From positions 248,001 to 312,000 of the forward strand of contig NZ_LT835160.1 of assembly GCF_900169715.1 (NCBI RefSeq): DNA of 64,000 nucleotides. The letters run 5' to 3'. A program made the translations under genes and the position numbers. Each line of letters opens with the position of its first letter. The first letter of the stretch is position 1. Of the stretch, positions 9,901-18,326 are shown piece after piece. The notes below the pieces were generated by a model, which saw only the letters and a list, made by a program, of their open reading frames with translations, searched no databases and was not told the origin of the DNA. This DNA comes from Kocuria massiliensis (lineage in GTDB: Bacteria > Actinomycetota > Actinomycetes > Actinomycetales > Micrococcaceae).

Positions 9901-10161
9901 GCCTACGCGGGCGTGCAGGTTCTGACGGACTGCATCCAGCTTGACCCGTCGATGCCCGAAGAGCTCCGCTCGGTCGGCTTCGAGGTTCAATACCACGGCC
10001 AGTTGCTGGACGTCTTCCTCGACTCCACCCGGATCCGCGTGGCAGCGCGCTCCGAGCGGGCGAGCGACGTCAAGGTGCGAATCGGCGGAAACGACACGGT
10101 TTTGCGGGGCGGAGACTCCTGCGAGTACTTGCTGGAGGACCTCCGCACTCAGACTCGCTGA
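6958..10161 (+). CDS. Bifunctional beta-phosphoglucomutase (HAD) - GH65 disaccharide phosphorylase
   Basis: A fusion of 1067 residues. Residues 1-240 are a HAD hydrolase of the beta-PGM type: the nucleophile motif FDMDGVVTDT, the TASRNS motif, KPAPDMF and the final EDAVSGVQAA. Residues about 255-1060 are a GH65 phosphorylase, with the GVRGCRPERSDDG entry, the central FWDEIFILP and the acid motif GPDEYHDGYPG. Known activities of GH65 enzymes are phosphorolysis of maltose, trehalose, kojibiose and related sugars to beta-glucose 1-phosphate, which beta-PGM turns into glucose 6-phosphate; the fusion would channel this product. The exact disaccharide cannot be read from the sequence. I chose ATG 6958 because the HAD fold begins there; in-frame starts at 6760 and 6850 would add low-complexity sequence. 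Adjacent separate genes of this pair occur in mycobacteria (Rv3400/Rv3401, from memory). Confidence 0.9.
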   Translation: MSIPQKAVIFDMDGVVTDTASVHSSAWKQLFDAILTDQRLEPASGYSAEDIDRSEFSIATDYREYVDGRAREDGVRTLLAARHAALPEGSEADSAGAWTVQGQARLKNDYFTSELEEHGVTVFNGTVDLILRLQRSGIPTALVTASRNSRPVLEAAELDGVFDVIIDGSYALEHGIPGKPAPDMFLAAAQQLGIDPSEAAVIEDAVSGVQAARAGGFGLVVGINRHGEREDLERAGADVVHNDVAELDLGAQRDDSWKLIFHGFDPKQEGHREALLTLANGYMGVRGCRPERSDDGIHYPGTYVAGLFNRVVSHINGRDLEHESMVNLPNFQFFDIRLRGGDWWSEGGMKPLDEITELDLRHGVLTRTCTLVEVPDSESEDPDHHLRRVKVTQRRLVSMADRHLAAMETTITPVGWSGRIHVRSGIDPNVTNNNVREYKDLARHHLVVDGSTTLPDETLVNVVRTNQSDHQVSVAQRTNVRAAVNTRLEREVRPGGIEMRRYRVNGEDGQSITFDTTTAMVTSRDAAIASSLLGAVETLNRSEGGFEGLYTAHEKAWSRLWARFAVDIDADVDTMLALRLHIFHIVQTLSPNMELNDAGVTARGLHGEGYRGHIFWDEIFILPLITLRMPSVTRSLLQYRWNRLPAARHKAAEFGAQGAMFPWQSGSDGREETPVELYNPHSDRWMPDNSWRQFHVGLAIGFNAWQYYTATGDTDWLAQHGAELMIEISRFFSSLISYDEADERFHIEGAMGPDEYHDGYPGSVDGGGLKDNAYTNILAAWLFRHTSEIFDELPEHLAFQVASSNSVNEAELESWKHMASRLAVPFNRDGTISQFDGYDDLQEIDWDHYRRKYGNIGRMDLILESEGDATNNYKLSKQADTLMLVYLFGQHGLKEELSLLGYDVSLAKIEETIAFYLPRTSNGSTLSRVVTASIMSRVDPRHSWSVYQDALMADLDDTQGGTTQEGIHLGAMCGTLDVVQRAYAGVQVLTDCIQLDPSMPEELRSVGFEVQYHGQLLDVFLDSTRIRVAARSERASDVKVRIGGNDTVLRGGDSCEYLLEDLRTQTR

Positions 10162-10176
10162 ACCACCACGTGCGAT

Positions 10177-10198
10177 GTCTGGGCTTTAGCGCTCAGAC
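10177..10198. terminator. Short hairpin between converging genes
   Basis: GTCTGGGC (10177-10184) pairs with GCTCAGAC (10191-10198) with one mismatch around a six-base loop. It sits between the converging GH65-fusion and BASS genes and overlaps the BASS stop codon. There is no T-tract, so its role as a terminator is only suggested. Confidence 0.35.
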
Positions 10199-11160
10199 AC
10201 CGCACGACGCCGCAGGACGGCCGCGAGCAGCGCTCCGGATACGTTGTGCCACACCGAGAAAACGGCTCCGGGGAGGGCCGCCTCAGGAGTGAAGTACGTG
10301 TGTGCAAGCGACGTCGCTAGGCCAGAATTCTGCATCCCCACCTCAATGGCCGTGGTGCGTCGCGCAGACGGTACCAACCGGAACATCGCCGCAGCGCCGT
10401 AGCCCAGGGCGTACCCCAAGCCGTTATGCAAGATCACAGCCACAAGAACCAGCAATCCAGCAGAGACGATGGCGGCCGCCGAGCCAGAGACGACGATCGC
10501 GACGATGACCGAGATCGCCACGACCGAGGCCCAGGGAAGTGCGGCCGTGACTCGGTTGACGAACCTCGGCATCAGCCAGCGAATCAGCAGGCCCAGGATG
10601 ACGGGCGCGAGCACGACCTGCAGAATCGACATCATCATGCTGGCTCCGCTCACTGACATGCGTTCACCGGCAAGCAACACCGCAAGCACGGGCGTGACGA
10701 ACGGGGCTATCAGAGTAGAGATCGTCGTCATCGCGACGGACAGGGCGACGTCGCCCTTGGCCAGATACGAGACGACATTGGACGCCGTGCCGCCCGGACA
10801 ACACCCGACCAGAATCACGCCGATGGCCAATTCGGGCGGCAGCTGCAACGCCCAAGAGACGAACCAGCCCAGGAACGGCATGATGACGAACTGCGCGATG
10901 ACCCCGATGACCACCGGAATGGGGCGACGCGCGACCATGCCGAAATCCGGAAACGTCAAGGTCAAGCCCATCCCAAACATGATGAATCCCAGAAGCGGGT
11001 TGACCCACCCCGTGAGCCCCGCGAAAGCGCCCGGAACGAGGAAGCCAAGGACTCCCGCCGCGAGGATCAGCAACGGAAAAATCGTCACGGCGTAGAAGGC
11101 GCCATGTTCCTCGGCGGACTGATTTTTCGGACGGCGGCTGGAGCTTTGGGTCGAATTCAT
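10186..11160 (-). CDS. BASS-family (bile acid:sodium symporter-like) transporter
   Basis: An integral membrane protein of 324 residues with about ten hydrophobic segments. Family hallmarks are the GCCPGGTASNVVSYLAKGD motif with the BASS cation-binding segment, and EVGMQNSGLA near residue 270. BASS proteins import organic acids such as pyruvate, keto-pantoate or bile acids with sodium; the substrate here is unknown. It starts 32 bp after the gluconokinase stop, so the two are likely co-transcribed. That suggests, but does not prove, an organic or sugar-acid substrate. Confidence 0.88.
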   Translation of the reverse strand: MNSTQSSSRRPKNQSAEEHGAFYAVTIFPLLILAAGVLGFLVPGAFAGLTGWVNPLLGFIMFGMGLTLTFPDFGMVARRPIPVVIGVIAQFVIMPFLGWFVSWALQLPPELAIGVILVGCCPGGTASNVVSYLAKGDVALSVAMTTISTLIAPFVTPVLAVLLAGERMSVSGASMMMSILQVVLAPVILGLLIRWLMPRFVNRVTAALPWASVVAISVIVAIVVSGSAAAIVSAGLLVLVAVILHNGLGYALGYGAAAMFRLVPSARRTTAIEVGMQNSGLATSLAHTYFTPEAALPGAVFSVWHNVSGALLAAVLRRRAVSER

Positions 11161-11192
11161 AACTTATCTCTACCAGTCAGGCGCCTCTTCCG

Positions 11193-11729
11193 TCACGGCG
11201 TCCCTCGCTCGATGACGGATTCGCATTCGGCCACAATGTGATCCACGGTTCCCGCGACTTCGACCGTCGCCCCAGGCTCGTCTCGGTGCAATCCCTCCAA
11301 CGTCTCGAGCTGAGATCGTAAGAGTGCCGGAGGCATAAAGTGTTCGTGTCGGCCTTCTAACCTACGCGCCAGCGTCTCTTCCGAACCGGAGAGGTGCAGG
11401 AAGAAAGCCCTGGGCGCCTCGGCCAGAATTGAGGCCCGATACGCACGTTTGAGCGCGGAACACGCCATGACCATTCCCTCAGACGTCACCTCAGCCTCCC
11501 CGAGGCGCTTCCCGACGATGCTCAACCACGGTCTGCGGTCGTCGTCGTTCAACGGCTCTCCCCCGGCCATTTTGTCGATGTTGGCTCGCGGGTGCAGTGA
11601 GTCGGCGTCGACGAATGCGACTCCGAGACGGCGAGCGAGAACGGAACCGATGGTCGTCTTCCCCGTGCCCGAAACGCCCATGACGACGATCAGCGGAGGC
11701 TTGCGGTCGACGGTTAGCTCGTGAGACAT
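11193..11729 (-). CDS. gntK: Gluconokinase
   Basis: A P-loop kinase of 178 residues that phosphorylates D-gluconate to 6-phosphogluconate. Walker A is GVSGTGKTT, followed by FVDADSLHP and the gluconate-kinase motif KMAGGEPLNDDDRRPWL, then CSALKRAYR and GRHEHFMP. ATG 11729 (MSHELTV) fits the family; an upstream in-frame start at 11804 would add 25 residues that overlap the purH terminator. It is 32 bp upstream of the BASS gene and 90 bp downstream of purH, from which a strong hairpin separates it. Confidence 0.93.
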   Translation of the reverse strand: MSHELTVDRKPPLIVVMGVSGTGKTTIGSVLARRLGVAFVDADSLHPRANIDKMAGGEPLNDDDRRPWLSIVGKRLGEAEVTSEGMVMACSALKRAYRASILAEAPRAFFLHLSGSEETLARRLEGRHEHFMPPALLRSQLETLEGLHRDEPGATVEVAGTVDHIVAECESVIERGTP

Positions 11730-11760
11730 AGCCCCATTGTGCCCACGCCGGAACTCACGC

Positions 11761-11801
11761 ACGACGCCGCCTGCCTCCGAGACGAAGGCAGGCGGCGTCG
11801 T
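11761..11801 (-). terminator. Hairpin terminator after purH
   Basis: A 16-bp perfect inverted repeat (11761-11776 and 11786-11801) with a nine-base loop lies 18 bp after the purH stop on the minus strand. There is no T-tract, as with many actinobacterial terminators. Confidence 0.65.
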
Positions 11802-11819
11802 CATGCGTAGGGTTCCGGA

Positions 11820-13430
11820 TCAGTGGAAGAAGTGACGGGCCCCGGTGGTGTACATCGTGACGCCCGCTTGGCGTGCGGCTTCGATGACTTCCTCGTCACG
11901 GATCGACCCGCCGGGCTGAACAACGGCTCGGACGCCGGCGTCCAACAAGACCTGCAGACCATCAGCGAACGGGAAGAACGCATCCGACGCGGCGACCGAA
12001 CCCCGTGCGCGCTCGGCGCCGTCCTCGCCCAAGGAATTGGCACGTTCGACGGAAAGCTTGCACGAGTCCACCCGGTTAACCTGGCCCATGCCGATTCCCA
12101 CGGCGGCGCCGTCGTTCGCCAGGAGGATGGCGTTGGACTTAGCTGCCCGCAACGAACGCCAGGCGAAAGCAAGATCGTTCAGAGTCTGCTCGTCGGCGGC
12201 CTCACCCGCGACGAGGGTCCAGTTGCTGGGATCGTCGCCCTCGGCCTGGAGCCGGTCGCTCTGCTGGAACAGCGCGCCCCCGGAGACCTGACGGTACTCG
12301 ATGGAGCCTCGCTCGAAACCTTCCGGCAACACGAGGATACGGAGATTCTTCTTGGTCTGGAGTAGCTCAAGGGCCTCGGCGGTGTATGCCGGTGCGATGA
12401 TGACCTCGGTGAAGATCCCCTTGACCGTCTGCACCATTCCAAGCGTGACCTCGCGATTGGCCGCGATGACGCCACCATAGGCGGAGAGCGGATCGCAGGC
12501 GTGAGCCTTGCGATGGGCGTCAGCGATGGGGTCGTCCGCTCCCGGCGAGGCCACAGCGATGCCGCAGGGGTTATTGTGCTTGATGATCGCGACGGCGGGA
12601 TCTTCGAAGTCGTACGCGGCACGCAGCGCGGCGTCCCCGTCAACGTAGTTGTTGTACGACATCTCCTTTCCGCCGAGCTGTTCTGCCTGGGCGATGCCCG
12701 GGGCGGAGGCCGGATCGACGTACAAGGCGCCGCGCTGATGGGGGTTCTCGCCATACCGCAATGACGCGGAGCGTTCGAATCCGAGTCCGGCGTAGGGGGG
12801 CCAGAATTGCGCGTCCGGGTCCTGCACGAATTGCTGCTGGGTCCAGGTTGCCACGGCCGTGTCGTACGCGGCGGTGTGGGCGAAGGCTCCGGCAGCCAGC
12901 CGACGGCGGGCCGCCAGGTCAAAACCGCCGCCACGAGCCGCGGCGAGAACATCGTCGTATTGTTGGGGATCCACCACCACCGAGACGGAATGGTGGTTTT
13001 TGGCGGCGGCGCGGACCATCGAAGGGCCACCGATGTCGATCTTTTCGATCACGTCTTCCTCGCCCGCACCGGAGGCGACCGTGTCGACGAACGGATACAG
13101 GTTCACGATGACGAGGTCGAAGGGCTCGATTCCGAGGTCCGACAACTGTTCAACGTGGTCCTGCTTGCGGCGATCAGCCAGGACGCCCGCGTGGATTTTG
13201 GGGTGCAGGGTCTTGACACGGCCTTCGAGGCATTCGGGGAATTCGGTGATCTCGGAGACCTCGGTGACCGGAACACCCGCGTCGCGGATCGTGCTTGCGG
13301 TCGACCCCGTGGAGACAATGCTGACTCCGGACTCATGAAGCCCTCGAGCCAGATCCTCCAAGCCGGTCTTGTCGAAAACGGAAATCAATGCTCTGGTGAA
13401 CGGGATGCGATCCAGATCGGTCTGGGACAC
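11820..13430 (-). CDS. purH: Bifunctional AICAR formyltransferase/IMP cyclohydrolase
   Basis: This enzyme of 536 residues carries out the last two steps of IMP synthesis. The N-terminal MGS-like cyclohydrolase domain (about 10-200) has [20 protein letters not shown] and [13 protein letters not shown]. The formyltransferase part has YGENPHQ, the IKHNNPCG motif and the C-terminal [10 protein letters not shown] chose GTG 13430 (product [11 protein letters not shown]) because GGAG stands five bases before it; an ATG at 13478, directly after the purN stop, would add 16 unusual residues and lacks well-placed Shine-Dalgarno sequence. It forms an operon with purN upstream. The one-carbon donor, 10-formyl-THF, comes from the glyA-folD products encoded 5 kb away. 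Confidence 0.95.
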   Translation of the reverse strand: MSQTDLDRIPFTRALISVFDKTGLEDLARGLHESGVSIVSTGSTASTIRDAGVPVTEVSEITEFPECLEGRVKTLHPKIHAGVLADRRKQDHVEQLSDLGIEPFDLVIVNLYPFVDTVASGAGEEDVIEKIDIGGPSMVRAAAKNHHSVSVVVDPQQYDDVLAAARGGGFDLAARRRLAAGAFAHTAAYDTAVATWTQQQFVQDPDAQFWPPYAGLGFERSASLRYGENPHQRGALYVDPASAPGIAQAEQLGGKEMSYNNYVDGDAALRAAYDFEDPAVAIIKHNNPCGIAVASPGADDPIADAHRKAHACDPLSAYGGVIAANREVTLGMVQTVKGIFTEVIIAPAYTAEALELLQTKKNLRILVLPEGFERGSIEYRQVSGGALFQQSDRLQAEGDDPSNWTLVAGEAADEQTLNDLAFAWRSLRAAKSNAILLANDGAAVGIGMGQVNRVDSCKLSVERANSLGEDGAERARGSVAASDAFFPFADGLQVLLDAGVRAVVQPGGSIRDEEVIEAARQAGVTMYTTGARHFFH

Positions 13431-13478
13431 GGAAACTCCAACTCGTCGATGACGGCGCTCATCCGCCGCTGGCCCCAT

Positions 13479-14054
13479 TCAGTCTATTAGGCCCTCAGAG
13501 AGTTTCTTAATTGTGGTCACCAAGAGTGACCTCTCCTGAACTTTAATTCGCTCGTGAAGGGCGGATTCGTCATCCCCCTCGAGCACGGGAACGGCAGCCT
13601 GATCCAGGATGGGACCCGTATCGACCCCGGCATCGACGACATGTACCGTCACCCCCGTGATCTTGACGCCGTACGCCAGGGCATCGCGCACACCGTGTGC
13701 GCCGGGGAAAGAGGGCAGCAACGCCGGATGCGTGTTGATGATGCGGCCGGCGAAGCGGTTCACCAGGTCCGCATCGACGATGCGCATGAAGCCGGCAAAA
13801 ATGATGTAGTCCGGGGATTCATCGCCGATTCGCTGCTCCAAGGCGCGATTCCACGCCTCACGCGTTGCGTAATCCTTCGGAGACACGACGAAGGTCGCGA
13901 TGCCGTGTTCCTTGGCTCGTTCCAAGCCTTTGCAGGGCTTATCGGCGCCGACGGCGGCGACCTCAACGTTCAGGAATCCTGCCGCGACGGCGTCGAGGAT
14001 GGACTGAAGATTGGTCCCGGATCCGGAGACCATAACCACTATGCGCATGGGCAT
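13479..14054 (-). CDS. purN: Phosphoribosylglycinamide formyltransferase
   Basis: A 191-residue, 10-formyl-THF-dependent GAR transformylase of purine synthesis. It shows VVMVSGSGTNLQSILDAV, the INTHPALLPSFPGAHGVRDA motif with the catalytic His and Asn, and the folate-site Asp in DAGVDTGPILDQAAVPV. It is immediately upstream of purH on the same strand. It is divergent from a small membrane protein gene at 14087, with only 32 bp between the two start codons, so their promoters must overlap. Confidence 0.96.
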   Translation of the reverse strand: MPMRIVVMVSGSGTNLQSILDAVAAGFLNVEVAAVGADKPCKGLERAKEHGIATFVVSPKDYATREAWNRALEQRIGDESPDYIIFAGFMRIVDADLVNRFAGRIINTHPALLPSFPGAHGVRDALAYGVKITGVTVHVVDAGVDTGPILDQAAVPVLEGDDESALHERIKVQERSLLVTTIKKLSEGLID

Positions 14055-14086
14055 ACTCTACTCAGTGCCCCGGTAGAGTTGGGATC

Positions 14087-14512
14087 ATGACCTCACCGAA
14101 CGGCGAAGCGAATCCGGAGAATATCAAGCGGCACGAGTCGCTCGTGTATCGATCGCGACTCATGATTGCGTTTTCGGTCGCCGGTTTCATGGGGACGGTC
14201 CTTTCCGTCACACCCGTGGGACAGTGGGCACTCGTGATCTCGATGGTTCTTCTCGCACTCGGCGTCGTGTGGACGATCCTCACCATGGTCTCGCTCACGA
14301 AAACGAGAGGCCCTTGGGTGGGGCACGTGGTCCTCGTTCTCGTCTTGCTGGCGAACCTGTACTTCATCGCCAATTCCGGGATTAACTTGGCGCTCTGGAA
14401 CGTGACCAGCGACTATCGCGATTGTGTGCAGAATTCCCTGACGATTTCCTCGAGCGGACAGTGCCAGTCTGATCTCTACGACACCCTCATGAGTCGGATC
14501 CTCGGTCGCTAG
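14087..14512 (+). CDS. Small integral membrane protein, function unknown
   Basis: A protein of 141 residues with three clear membrane spans (about 25-43, 46-68 and 77-98) and a C-terminal tail with two cysteines (RDCVQNSLTISSSGQCQSD) that probably face outward and could pair. No family is recognised. The gene is divergent from purN and its 3' end faces the PerM-like gene, leaving a 42 bp gap. GC-rich third codon positions support coding. Confidence 0.7.
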   Translation: MTSPNGEANPENIKRHESLVYRSRLMIAFSVAGFMGTVLSVTPVGQWALVISMVLLALGVVWTILTMVSLTKTRGPWVGHVVLVLVLLANLYFIANSGINLALWNVTSDYRDCVQNSLTISSSGQCQSDLYDTLMSRILGR

Positions 14513-14554
14513 CGTCCTCCCACCAGCTGGCGTGGGAAGCCCCAAACCCTGAAA

Positions 14555-16435
14555 CTACCGGTCGCCCTCGTCCGTCGTCCGCCGAGACTTGCGCCGAGGA
14601 CGCGCGACCACCGGACGACCCCCGGGCACCTCGCGAGGTTTCCGGTCGTCGGCCCACGGTGCGACATGCCGACGCGGTGCGGGTGAGGAACCTGTGTTGT
14701 CGTCTTGCTCGGTCCGCGGAGCTTCCTCGGTCTTTGGCTGGGATGGGGAAGACGCCGTAGCCGGCGGGACGTACCGCGTGGAGCCGCCCCGTGGCCTCGG
14801 TGGGAGAGGGCCCTTGCCATCACTGCCGCGGCGAGGTTCATGACTCGATGCCCCATCCGCCCGGCTAGCCCCGGAGGACGTCTTGCCGAGGGCGGCAATC
14901 GATCTGGACGCACCGGCGTCACGTGAACGGTTCGGGGTGCGTTCCGCGTCGGCCGTCGTGGCCCCGGGCTTCTCGGAAGAAGCACCGGCAGAGGGCTTCC
15001 GCGAGGAATCTTTGGCTGAGGAATCCTTGGCCTCGTTTTTCACGGATCTTCCCCGGGACGTCGGGCCGTGTTCCGACTCGGTTCCCGAGGTCCGGACGGT
15101 TGATGTTGCCCGGCCCTCTTTTTTGCGCGGGGGCCGTTCCACACTAATGGGCTCCACCGTTGGGTCTCGTTCAATCCATGGGCCCAATAGTTGGCCCACC
15201 AGGGTACCCACCGCGACCGTGATGCCGGCCCACACACCGGTCAGCCAAGGGTGCGGACCAACATCGGTAAACCGTCCAATGCCGAGAGAGCCATGCGCCA
15301 GCGCCGCCAAGAGGCAGATCACGATGCACACCAACAGGCCGATTCCCAGGGCTACGCATAACCCCGACAGGATGGCTGCCAGCCACCGCCAGGAAAGACG
15401 CAAGGTGAACCATTCATCGAGGTGATTTTCGCCGTCACGAATGAAATACCAACCGGCGAGGGCTCCCGCAAGGACGGGCAAGACGAGGACGGAGTATCCC
15501 CACACTCCCGGATCCGCGGGTACGGCGCCGAGGACCGGCAGGCTTGGGAGCGCTCCGGTGGTGGTTGCCGCGGGTGAGATCACGGTGCCTGCACCCAAGG
15601 AGAATCCAGCGCCCGTACCCCAGGCCATTCCGAAAATGATGAGGTTGGGCAACAGTGCCAATTGCAAGAGAGTCACCGCGAGGTCACCGACCCCACCCGC
15701 GTGAAGACCCTGGTACAGCGAGACGATGCGGTTCCAGTGGACGAAAATCGACAGGCCCGTCAAGAGCGCGCCGGCGCCCACCAGTCCAACGACGGCGACC
15801 CAGGCGGCTCGAATCAAGGAGACGACGTAGGCGCCCGTCCACCGGGAATATTGGCTGTACTTTTCGGAAAGTTTATCCGGGTCGATACCGACCAGACGCA
15901 ACCACGACCCGGCTACACGATGCCCACCCCAGAGCATCCCGAGAATCACCACCCACAACGGAATGAAAGTCGCGGCAACCGGTTCGGTTCTGACGGCGGA
16001 GTTACTGGTCACGAGGCTGACGACCAAGCCGATGACGCCGTACGTCACCGCGGCCGCCAGGATGGCCTGCCAGAACTGTCCCTCGTAGGAAGCTCGCGCC
16101 AATCGCTTTCCCGCGCGACGGGTGAAGAGCACGAGGACCACCGTCAGGCCCAAGGGAGTAAGACTCGAAACGCCTTGAACCGGCGAGGAGGAGTCCCCGC
16201 TGGGAATGTTCAAGTGGACGCCGACGCCGTGGCCTGCCAGCCACAATTGCCCGGACCCTCCCAGCACAGCTCCCACCGAACCGGGCATGCCCAAGGTGAA
16301 CCACCCGAGGAGCACGATCACGGCCACGAACAGCAGCGAGCCGATCGCGGTCAAGAGAATCTCGGTCACGGCCTGCAACCAAAGCGGCATCGGCAGTGAC
16401 TGGGGAAGCGAGGGTCTACGAGGCGTCTTGATCAT
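14555..16435 (-). CDS. DUF6350/PerM-like polytopic membrane protein
   Basis: A protein of 626 residues. Residues 1-425 hold about ten hydrophobic segments. Residues 430-626 are a disordered tail rich in Ser, Pro, Arg, Lys and Glu (for example SSAKDSSRKPSAGASSEKPG), likely cytoplasmic. The membrane part matches the actinobacterial DUF6350 group that includes mycobacterial PerM (Rv0955, from memory), implicated in cell division under stress. The position just upstream of purN-purH is the same as in M. tuberculosis, which supports the assignment. The tail is much longer than the membrane domain requires and could be a docking or regulatory segment. Confidence 0.75.
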   Translation of the reverse strand: MIKTPRRPSLPQSLPMPLWLQAVTEILLTAIGSLLFVAVIVLLGWFTLGMPGSVGAVLGGSGQLWLAGHGVGVHLNIPSGDSSSPVQGVSSLTPLGLTVVLVLFTRRAGKRLARASYEGQFWQAILAAAVTYGVIGLVVSLVTSNSAVRTEPVAATFIPLWVVILGMLWGGHRVAGSWLRLVGIDPDKLSEKYSQYSRWTGAYVVSLIRAAWVAVVGLVGAGALLTGLSIFVHWNRIVSLYQGLHAGGVGDLAVTLLQLALLPNLIIFGMAWGTGAGFSLGAGTVISPAATTTGALPSLPVLGAVPADPGVWGYSVLVLPVLAGALAGWYFIRDGENHLDEWFTLRLSWRWLAAILSGLCVALGIGLLVCIVICLLAALAHGSLGIGRFTDVGPHPWLTGVWAGITVAVGTLVGQLLGPWIERDPTVEPISVERPPRKKEGRATSTVRTSGTESEHGPTSRGRSVKNEAKDSSAKDSSRKPSAGASSEKPGATTADAERTPNRSRDAGASRSIAALGKTSSGASRADGASSHEPRRGSDGKGPLPPRPRGGSTRYVPPATASSPSQPKTEEAPRTEQDDNTGSSPAPRRHVAPWADDRKPREVPGGRPVVARPRRKSRRTTDEGDR

Positions 16436-16543
16436 CGCGATTCATCATCTCACGTGGCCCGCGTTTTGGCTTTTCATTCGCCGTTCAACCGACCGTTACT
16501 TGTTGATGAACGCCCCGTATCCCCGGCGCGGTTGTATGGGTGT

Positions 16544-17860
16544 GTGCGAATCCTTATGGTTGCCGAATCGTTTGTTCCTCACCTCAGCGGCGTCACAACC
16601 TCGCTGTTGCGAAGCGCCGAGAATCTGAGACGCCGCGGCCACGAAGTCATGTTCTTGGCTCCGTCTGGGCGCGGCTTCAAGCCTTCGGACTGGTCCCCCA
16701 CCGTGCTGCCCAGCCTCCCAAGGGCGGTTCACGACGACGCATTTCCCGCGTCCCGCCAAACCCCTGAATCTTGCCCCATCTCGTTGGCACCGGGGCAAAC
16801 CTACGAAGAGGTCGAGGGCACCCCCACCGTCCGTATGCCGTCCCTCCCCTTGGCGGGCTACCCTACCCTGCGCTTTTCCATGGGAACCGTGGCGGCAGTA
16901 CGACGCCTCATGGCCGACTACCGTCCCGACGTCGTGCACATTGCCTCACCGTTTGTTCTCGGGGCCCGCGCCGTCACAGCGGCCCATTCCTTGGGAATCC
17001 CTTCGGTCGCCGTCTATCAGACCGATGTCGCGGCCTATACACACCGGTACGGAATGCCGTGGCTTAAGGCCTACGCCAATAAGCGCATTGCCTCGATCCA
17101 CACCACGGCGACCATGACGTTGGCACCGTCGCACTCGTCCATGGACTACCTGGAATCACTTGAGGTGCCTCGTGTCTTCAAGTGGGGCCGCGGCGTCGAT
17201 ACCGAGCTGTTCCATCCCCGCCGTCGCTCGGAAGCGGTTCGGCAAAAACTCGGGGCCGTTTCGAGCGATACCCTCGTGGGCTTTGTGGGGCGCCTCGCCT
17301 CGGAGAAGCAGGTCGAGGATCTGCGAGTCATCCAGTCGTTGCCGGGAGTAAAGCTCGTCATCATCGGCGGCGGCCCCGAACTCTCCCGGCTCAAGACGAC
17401 GCTTCACCAAGCAATCTTTACGGGGCAGCTCACGGGGGAAAGTCTCGCGGAGCACGTCGCGAGCCTGGATGTGTTCACCCACCCCGGGGAATTCGAGACC
17501 TTTGGCCAAACACTGCAGGAAGCGATGGCCTCGGGCGTGGCCACCGTGGCCGTAGGCAAGGGCGGACCCCTAGACATCATTGACGACGGCGTCACCGGCC
17601 GCCTGTACGAACCCGGACAACTCGGCATGCTTCGCACGATCGTGGAGTCGCTCCGAGACCCCGAGGCGCGTGCGCCCCTCAGCACCAACGGCCGCCAGGC
17701 CATGGAAGCCCGATCATGGGGTGCAGCCTCGCTCAAATTGGAGGGGTATTACGACAGGGCGATCGAATTTCATCGAAGCCGACAGCTCCGCCGGTGGCGT
17801 GATGAGCGTGGTGCCCAACGGCGAGGACCGGGTCGTGCGGCCTCACGCCATCGCGTGTGA
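16544..17860 (+). CDS. GT4 glycosyltransferase, GDP-mannose-dependent mannosyltransferase-like
   Basis: A soluble GT-B enzyme of 438 residues. The start is GTG 16544, giving a product that opens with the typical MRILMVAESFVPHLSGVT strand and glycine loop; the frame stays open upstream but without family sequence. Donor-site features are KWGRGVDTELFHP, GFVGRLASEKQVEDL and the E-x7-E motif in GEFETFGQTLQEAMASG. The N-terminal loop and VYQTDVAAYTHRYG most resemble actinobacterial alpha-mannosyltransferases of the MgtA/PimB type that act on glycolipids at the inner face of the membrane. The acceptor is inferred. It is divergent from the PerM-like gene and converges with a PIN toxin gene. Confidence 0.85.
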   Translation: MRILMVAESFVPHLSGVTTSLLRSAENLRRRGHEVMFLAPSGRGFKPSDWSPTVLPSLPRAVHDDAFPASRQTPESCPISLAPGQTYEEVEGTPTVRMPSLPLAGYPTLRFSMGTVAAVRRLMADYRPDVVHIASPFVLGARAVTAAHSLGIPSVAVYQTDVAAYTHRYGMPWLKAYANKRIASIHTTATMTLAPSHSSMDYLESLEVPRVFKWGRGVDTELFHPRRRSEAVRQKLGAVSSDTLVGFVGRLASEKQVEDLRVIQSLPGVKLVIIGGGPELSRLKTTLHQAIFTGQLTGESLAEHVASLDVFTHPGEFETFGQTLQEAMASGVATVAVGKGGPLDIIDDGVTGRLYEPGQLGMLRTIVESLRDPEARAPLSTNGRQAMEARSWGAASLKLEGYYDRAIEFHRSRQLRRWRDERGAQRRGPGRAASRHRV

Positions 17861-17885
17861 CACGCCCGTCAGGGGACGGCTATCC

Positions 17886-18326
17886 CTAGGCTTCGCGCCA
17901 CGGGTCCTGGGCGTCCACGCCCCAGGACCGGAAAACGTCGGCCTTGGCGGACACGACCGTGAGGCCATGCACCTCGGCGGTTGCCGCGATCAACCCCTCG
18001 ACGGCCGCCCCGGTCCACGACGTCGAGGAGCGTTGCCCCAGGCGCAAAATGGACTCGGGACTCGACCGCCCAGCCCACGCCCGGGCCACGGCAGGGTCGA
18101 CATCCAGCACATGATCTTCGAACCGCTCCACGAGCTCGTCGAGCCATCGATCGGTCTCCCTGTGGGGATACAGTCCTTTGAGCTCACCCAAGGAGAGGGC
18201 CGAGAGAAACAGCGTCCGGTGCGACCGACGGCGCAAAAAGGCCACCACGGTGGGGTTAGGGCGTGTGCGGCGAATTTCGGCGAGGACGTCGGAGTCAAGA
18301 AGCAGACCGCGGGTGCCAGGACTCAT
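17886..18326 (-). CDS. PIN-domain ribonuclease, VapC-type toxin
   Basis: A protein of 146 residues. The four PIN acidic positions are present: Asp in LLLDSDVLAE, Glu in LSLGELKG, Asp in DVDPAVARAWAG, and the final acidic site around VSAKADVFRSWGVD. Family members cleave RNA (tRNA or rRNA) with magnesium and are held inactive by a cognate antitoxin. The start codon overlaps the stop of the upstream short gene (18323-18326, ATGA), the classic toxin-antitoxin coupling. The arrangement and domain support a VapBC-type module, although the antitoxin is unusually small. Confidence 0.8.
   Translation of the reverse strand: MSPGTRGLLLDSDVLAEIRRTRPNPTVVAFLRRRSHRTLFLSALSLGELKGLYPHRETDRWLDELVERFEDHVLDVDPAVARAWAGRSSPESILRLGQRSSTSWTGAAVEGLIAATAEVHGLTVVSAKADVFRSWGVDAQDPWREA

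Noticed and set aside
17903-17930. A hairpin near the end of the PIN gene as a terminator
   Set aside because: It lies inside the PIN coding region and has no T-tract, so it is probably codon-driven.
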